NCBI RefSeq assembly: GCF_033115175.1 | Contig: NC_084829.1 | Span: 132,962,996-133,026,995, forward strand | DNA length: 64,000 nucleotides | DNA from: Lepus europaeus | Lineage: Eukaryota > Chordata > Mammalia > Lagomorpha > Leporidae | Direction: 5' to 3' | Part shown: positions 58,895 to 64,000 of the stretch, one piece after another | Position numbering within the stretch: position 1 is the stretch's first letter | How the letters are laid out: each line of letters begins with the position of its first letter | Position numbers and translations under genes: made by a program | The notes under the pieces: model-generated | What the model saw: only the letters and a program-made list of their open reading frames with translations | Database searches by the model: none | Told to the model about the DNA's origin: nothing

Positions 58895-59167
58895 TATTTA
58901 ACTTACCTGTTTACTTGGAAGGCAGAGAGACACAGAGAGAATGAGAGAATGCTCTCATCTATTAATTCTTGCAATAGCTATGCGAAACTCAGGAGCTTGG
59001 AATTCAATCTGGGTCTCCCACATGGGTGACAGGGATGCAAGTACTTGAGCCATCACCTGCCTCTGAGGGCGCACATCAGTAGGAAGCTGGATCTGCAGCT
59101 GAGCTGAGATTGTCATGGGAAGTGGGTGTGCCATGCAGCAGCTTAACCACTTCTCCAAATGCCAGCC
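58895..59167 (-). repeat. Old C-repeat SINE
   Basis: TGTTTACTTGGAAGGCAGAG tail end and an AATGCCAGCCCC head. Confidence 0.75.
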
Positions 59168-59309
59168 CCGAGAAGTGTTTTTATAGTATTTTCTAGTCTC
59201 AATTTTATGTGAACCAAGCAAAGAGTTATAAAACATGCAAAAATTTTAAAATACACGTTTTGTGACTCGAATGAATTAGTAAAATTGCACTTGTATGAAA
59301 ACGACATGG

Positions 59310-59560
59310 CTTAGAAAGACTATTCAAGATGTGCGCTGGGTGGGGCTGGAGATGTCAGCGCTGACGCATCGGAGCGCTCTAGCTTCGCAGGGAATGCGTG
59401 GACAGCACCATGTACTGGTTTTGGACCTGAGGCGTGTACAGGTTGTGCGGTGTAACCCGGAGCTGGGTGTTAACTCTGCTTGTGCTTCAGTTTTCCCGCT
59501 TTGTATGGGTGGGGCCTGTGGGTATATTTGAGCCCCGCCCCACTTTCTGTGTGTGGGTCA
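59310..59560. other. Small CpG-containing patch, unidentified
   Basis: GC-richer stretch with several CpGs (for example GTCAGCGCTGACGCATCGG) between repeats. No frame or RNA could be named. Confidence 0.35.
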
Positions 59561-59756
59561 CTGAGTTAAATTCAGGCAGGTGACCTGCGGTTAACTGTGG
59601 CACCTCTGCCTGCCTGTGTGATCTTGCACGACGGAGCTCACAGCTGGAATCTTTGCTTCCTTTCTGGTGCTTGAAAAGTGAATGAGATGCTGTAGGGAAA
59701 AACAAAACTGACTTCATGCATGGAAAACAGGAAGATGAGAGTAAAAGGCTATGGCA

Positions 59757-60006
59757 CTGGCTGGCACCGTGGCTCACTTGGCTAATCCTCCGCCTGTGGC
59801 ACCGGCACCCCAGGTTTTAGTCCTGGTTGCTCCTCTTCCAATCCAGCTCTCTGCTGTGGCCCAGGAAGGCAGTGGAGGATGGCCCAAGTGCTTGGGCCCT
59901 GCACCTGCATGGGAGACCAGGAGGAAGCACCTGGCTCCTGGCTTTGGATTGGAGCAGCGCGACGACCATAGCGGCCATTTGGGGGATGAACCAATGGAAA
60001 GGAAGA

Positions 60007-60058
<52 letters not shown>

Positions 60059-60080
60059 CTCCTGTCAAAAAAATTTTTAA
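59757..60080 (+). repeat. C-repeat SINE, young subtype
   Basis: Duplication AAAAGGCTATGGCA at 59743-59756 and 60081-60094. Uninterrupted (CT)n at 60009-60052. Confidence 0.93.
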
Positions 60081-60267
60081 AAAAGGCTATGGCAGGTTCC
60101 TCTTTAGGAAGGTTTTTCAGAAGCACATTATTAACCCTTAGTTTACTACTTTGGGTTACATTGATTTTTGCAAATGGTATCATCAGTTGGACTGAGTTTA
60201 ATACCTATACTAATAATACCATCAAAGAGACCTAATTAGCCTTGCTTTTAGATTATTTACTTTTTAA

Positions 60268-60605
60268 ACCTGGCACAGGTGTTGTGCTGCAGCAGGTTAA
60301 GCCACAATTTGGGATGCTGGAATCCTATATCAGTGCTGGTTCATGTTCCTGCTATGCCTCTGATCCAGCTTCCTGCTAAGCCATCCTGCAGGGCAGCAGC
60401 TGACGACTCAAGTGCTTGGGCCCCTGACACCCACATGGGAGACCCAATCAGCATTCCTGGCTCCTGGCTTCCTTCTGGCCCACCTCTGGCCGTGGCAAGA
60501 CCTTGGGAAATAAACCAGCAGATGGAAGACCTCTCTCTCATACACTCTCTTGCTTTCTTTCTCTCTGCCTTTCAAGTAGATGAAAATAATAAATAAACAT
60601 TAAAG
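60268..60605 (+). repeat. Old C-repeat SINE
   Basis: CTGGCACAGGTGTTGTGCTG through GCCTTTCAAGTAGATG. Confidence 0.75.
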
Positions 60606-60644
60606 ATATGATTCTTTACAAAAAATATTAAAGGATATTAGAAC

Positions 60645-60952
60645 TTTTTTAAAAGAAGATTTATTTATTTATTTATTTGAAAGGTAGAGTTACAGAGAGG
60701 CAGAGAGAGTTCTTCCATCCCCTGGTTCACTCCCCAAATGGCAGCAACAGCCGGAGCTATGCCCATCAGGAACTACTTCCGGGTCTCCCACGCAGGTTCA
60801 GAGGCCCAAGCATTCGAGCCATCCTCTACTGCTTTCCCATGCCATAGCAAAGAGTTGGATAGTAGAGCAGTGGGGACTCGAACCGGCACCCATACACGAT
60901 GCTGACACTGCAGGTGGCAGTTTTACTTGCTATGCCACAACACAGGCCCTGG
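60645..60952 (-). repeat. C-repeat SINE
   Basis: GATTTATTTATTTATTTATTTG tail end, shown here in part; head ACAACACAGGCCC. Confidence 0.88.
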
Positions 60953-61029
60953 AACTCGTAAATTTTCATGACGCTATTTCTATGTATTATGTTAAGCAGT
61001 TTAATGAGGTTTATAAATCATACAATTTT

Positions 61030-61305
61030 CTTTTAAAAAAAGTTTTGTTTATTCCAAAGCCAGAATGACACAGAGTAAGACCTTCCATTCAACAGTTCAT
61101 CCTGCAAATGTCTACAATAGCCAGGACTGGGCCATGCTGAAGCCAGGAACCAGGAACTCCATCTGGGTCTCCTATGTGGATGGCAGGGACCCTAGTACTT
61201 GAACAATCATCTGCTGTCCCTCAGAACTCTGTATTGGGAGCAGAGGTGGGATTTGATCCCAGACACGCACTAATATGGTATGTGGGCATCCCAAGCAGCA
61301 GTTTG
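61030..61305 (-). repeat. Old C-repeat SINE
   Basis: AAAAAAGTTTTGTTTATTCC tail end, then GCCAGGAACCAGGAACTCC; the head is eroded. Confidence 0.68.
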
Positions 61306-61477
61306 AAATGATTATCTTAGTAATTGTAATATGAATTAAGATTTAAAAACCAACCATTCAAATGTTACTAATTTTGCTCAGTTGCAGTATATTGTTTATA
61401 AAAAATCAGATATTATAAAAAAATTTATTTTTGGTAGGTACCTACAGTAAACCATAATGCTAAAAAGCAATTTGGTG

Positions 61478-61806
61478 GGCCCAGCATTATGATATAGTAT
61501 GTGAAGCTGCTGCCACAAGTGTCAGCATCCCATATGGGTGCCAGTTCGAGTCCTGGCTGCTCCATTTATGATCCAGCTCCCTGCTAATGGGCCTGGGAAA
61601 GCAACGGGGGATGGTCCAAGTATTTGGGCCCCTGCATCCAGGTTAGAGACTCAGAAGAGGTTCCTGGTTCCTGGCTTTGAATCAGCTCAGCTCTGGCTGT
61701 TGTGGCCATTTGGGGAGTGAACCAGCAGAAGGAAGATTCTCTCTCTCTCTCTCTCTCTCTCTGTAACTCTATCTTTCAAATAAATAAATAAATAAATCTC
61801 AAAAAT
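61478..61806 (+). repeat. C-repeat SINE
   Basis: Near-perfect duplication AAAAGCAATTTGG/AAAAGCAATCTGG. Confidence 0.9.
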
Positions 61807-61839
61807 AAGAAAAATGAAAGAAAAGCAATCTGGCTGTCC

Positions 61840-63590
61840 TCTCACTTGGTTTATATTCCTAATTCCTTCTCTCCCCCCTCTTGTTTTCTTGTCCTAATTC
61901 TGGAGTAAGTGGATCTCATAAATTATGAGATCCCTCTGGTTGGTGATGTCATTTAGTCCCTTGGAAGATCTTTCCTCCTGAAGAATGATATTCATCCTAA
62001 GTATCATCGAGTACCAACAGGCTAACTAGGATGTAGTTTTGTTTTCTCTTGACTTTTTTCCCACTAGCATTTTAGATTTTAAGAAATTTCAAGGCTTTGT
62101 CTTTTCTAAAAAAACACAGTGAGGTTATACTTAGATATTTCCTATTAACTTGCTATTTTTGACTTAACAATGCATTTCGCATGTCAGCGTGAACTTCTTA
62201 ATCACATCTTTTTCATGTTAAAGAAGCAGGAGTATGGACAACTTATCCCAGGATTGGTGTCAGATTGAACATTTTAATCTTTATTTGCAGGATCCATGCT
62301 TTCTGGCCTGTGAGGTCAGTGGTGGGTGGCATTTTGTCACGTGTTTTGTTAGACTGTAAACTGGGGTTACTGCAGTATTTTCTATACGAGTGAGAAATGG
62401 AAACTCTACAACATACTCCTACAGGAAAAGGTTTGGTTTGCGATAGGGGGTTGTCTGTTTGTGCTAGGCTTCTTCCACTCTGCTGAGAATATGCCTGGGG
62501 CTACCTGCGGAGCACCGAGTACTTTGTTTCCGGTATCATGCATGGCACCCAGACGATTTTTGTTGGACGAATAGGTTTGGGCTGTGTGTGTGTCCTTTCT
62601 TCTCAGGCTTACACTCCTCTTTTTTTTTTTTTTTTTGGACCCTTTCATTCTGGCAGCCAAAATGAATGTCTCAAGCTGGGCCTCTTTCAGACTAGGATGG
62701 TGCCAAATTGTCTCAACTTCTCTTTTCTCCAATGCCTCTCTGAGGAGTAGGGCGGGGGGAACATACCCTATCACAATATGGGGTCCATGACTGGAAGAGG
62801 CTGAAAAGAAAGAAAGAAAAAAAACTTTAAAAGCCATTTTGAGACGTGGGAGCCATAAAAAGCGCGTGAATTCAGGGAAACTATTTTTACACTGCAGTAA
62901 TTTCTTTTTGAAGCCTATTTATTGAGACAAATGCCAACAGCACAGTGTTGTACAAGTGATGTGAATTAAGCATTACACAAATGTAGTATTTGTCTTTTTA
63001 TTTTCCTTCTGTCAACTCAGCCGCCCCCCACTAAAATTTACAAACGGATATAAAAATCCTGTTTGTACCTGGTTGACTTGTTAGAAGAATACTGAGTGAA
63101 AGGCCTGTGATATTTCACAGTGCTGCCATCAGGTTAAAAGGAGCAAAATGCACATAAAAATAAATAAATATGAGATTCTTGTGGGGAAAATAAAACATTA
63201 ACATACAAAATGCTACAAGTTTAAAACCCTGTCTTTGCTTTTAGAAGGTGGGTTTTAGTTGGTAAGATGTTTAGCGACGTGGGTATAAGTTGTGCCTTAC
63301 TGGGAGGTACTGCCCCACACTTGAACCATAAAGTGATGCAGTTCTGCCATTATTTCCTGGGGGGGTAGACATCATTTTAAAGAAGAAAATAAAACCTTTT
63401 CTACCTCCCCACAACAGGCTGCATTTTGGAAGAAAATAATACAGTTTGAAATATCTCCCGAAGGTCTGTCTTGTTTTTACTCTAAAAAGAGACAATGACA
63501 GTGAGAACTTAATGGAAAGTTATTAAATAAGTATAAAGCAGAATGATCTACGTTAAATCTTTTAAGTTCTTAAAAAGCAAGAGCAACACA
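61840..63590. other. Intergenic, nothing recognised
   Basis: A 143-codon minus-strand open frame at 62837-62406 has low-complexity lysine and serine runs and no recognisable domain. No repeat could be named. Confidence 0.4.
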
Positions 63591-63598
63591 TAAAAGCA

Positions 63599-63603
<5 letters not shown>

Positions 63604-63630
<27 letters not shown>

Positions 63631-63948
63631 GACGGGCAGAATGGACCGTGAGGGAGAGAGAGACAGAGAGAAAGGTCTTCTTTTTGCCTTTGGTTCACCC
63701 CCACAATGGCCTCTGTGGCCGGCGCATCGCACTGATCTGAAGCCAGGAGCCAGGTGCTTCCCCTGGTCTCCCATGCAGGCACAAGGCCCAAGGACTTGGG
63801 CCATCCTCCACTGCACTCCCTGGCCATAGCAGAGAGCTGGCCTGGAAGAGGGGCAACTGGGATAGAATCCGGTGCCCCGACTGGAATAGAACCCGGTGTG
63901 CCGGCACCGCAAGGCGGAGGATTAGCCTATTGAGCAGCGGTGCTGGCC
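63604..63948 (-). repeat. C-repeat SINE, young subtype
   Basis: Perfect duplication AAAAGCATACTT at 63592-63603 and 63949-63960. The T-run is 29 bases. Confidence 0.94.
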
Positions 63949-64000
63949 AAAAGCATACTTGTTACTCTCTTTGTTGCTGCCTCTCTGGTCAAGTGAGTGT

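Noticed and set aside
62406-62837. 143-codon minus-strand open frame
   Set aside because: Low-complexity Lys and Ser runs come from poly-T and A-rich tracts; no domain, splice signals or neighbouring exons were seen.

Overview
The window is lagomorph nuclear DNA, most likely European rabbit (Oryctolagus) or a close relative. The main evidence is about 55 copies of the tRNA-derived rabbit C-repeat SINE (CSINE): a GGGGCCGGC..GTGGC head, a CT-rich 3' part and an AAATAAATAAATCTT tail. Several 3' ends of a rabbit-type LINE-1 with a G-rich 3'UTR support this. All family calls come from reading the sequence; no database search was possible.

Layout. 1-10.6 kb is intergenic: SINEs, two head-on L1 3' ends, an old L1M end, and a CpG-rich patch at 8.56-9.52 kb with no gene I can name. 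10.6-39.5 kb is the complete SLC18B1 gene (vesicular polyamine transporter, MFS) on the minus strand. All 14 coding exons join in frame to 463 codons plus stop, and exon 1 lies in a CpG island with GC boxes. 39.7-52.6 kb is the divergent intergenic region, with nested SINEs, a Tigger-like transposon and an inverted L1, all within an old antisense L1. 52.78-55.21 kb is RPS12 on the plus strand: six exons, 132 codons, a TOP start and a TATA-like box. Its introns 3, 4 and 5 carry SNORD101, SNORD100 and SNORA33. 55.2-64 kb is intergenic, with SINEs and a decayed RPL32 retrocopy that splits an older SINE.

The gene pair SLC18B1(-)/RPS12(+) and the three snoRNAs match the arrangement known from human 6q23.2. 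The genes share no pathway. RPS12 is a translation housekeeping gene whose introns also supply rRNA-modification guides; SLC18B1 is a transporter gene with long, repeat-filled introns.

I found no new multi-gene system. The most notable observations are: an apparent L1-SINE template-switch insertion with one pair of target-site duplications (5.3-6.36 kb); a SINE inserted 33 nt upstream of SLC18B1 exon 11 whose duplication copies a possible branch site; a twin-primed (5'-inverted) L1 with clear duplications (46.98-48.26 kb); an SLC18B1 C-terminus that differs from human; and the orphan CpG-rich patch.
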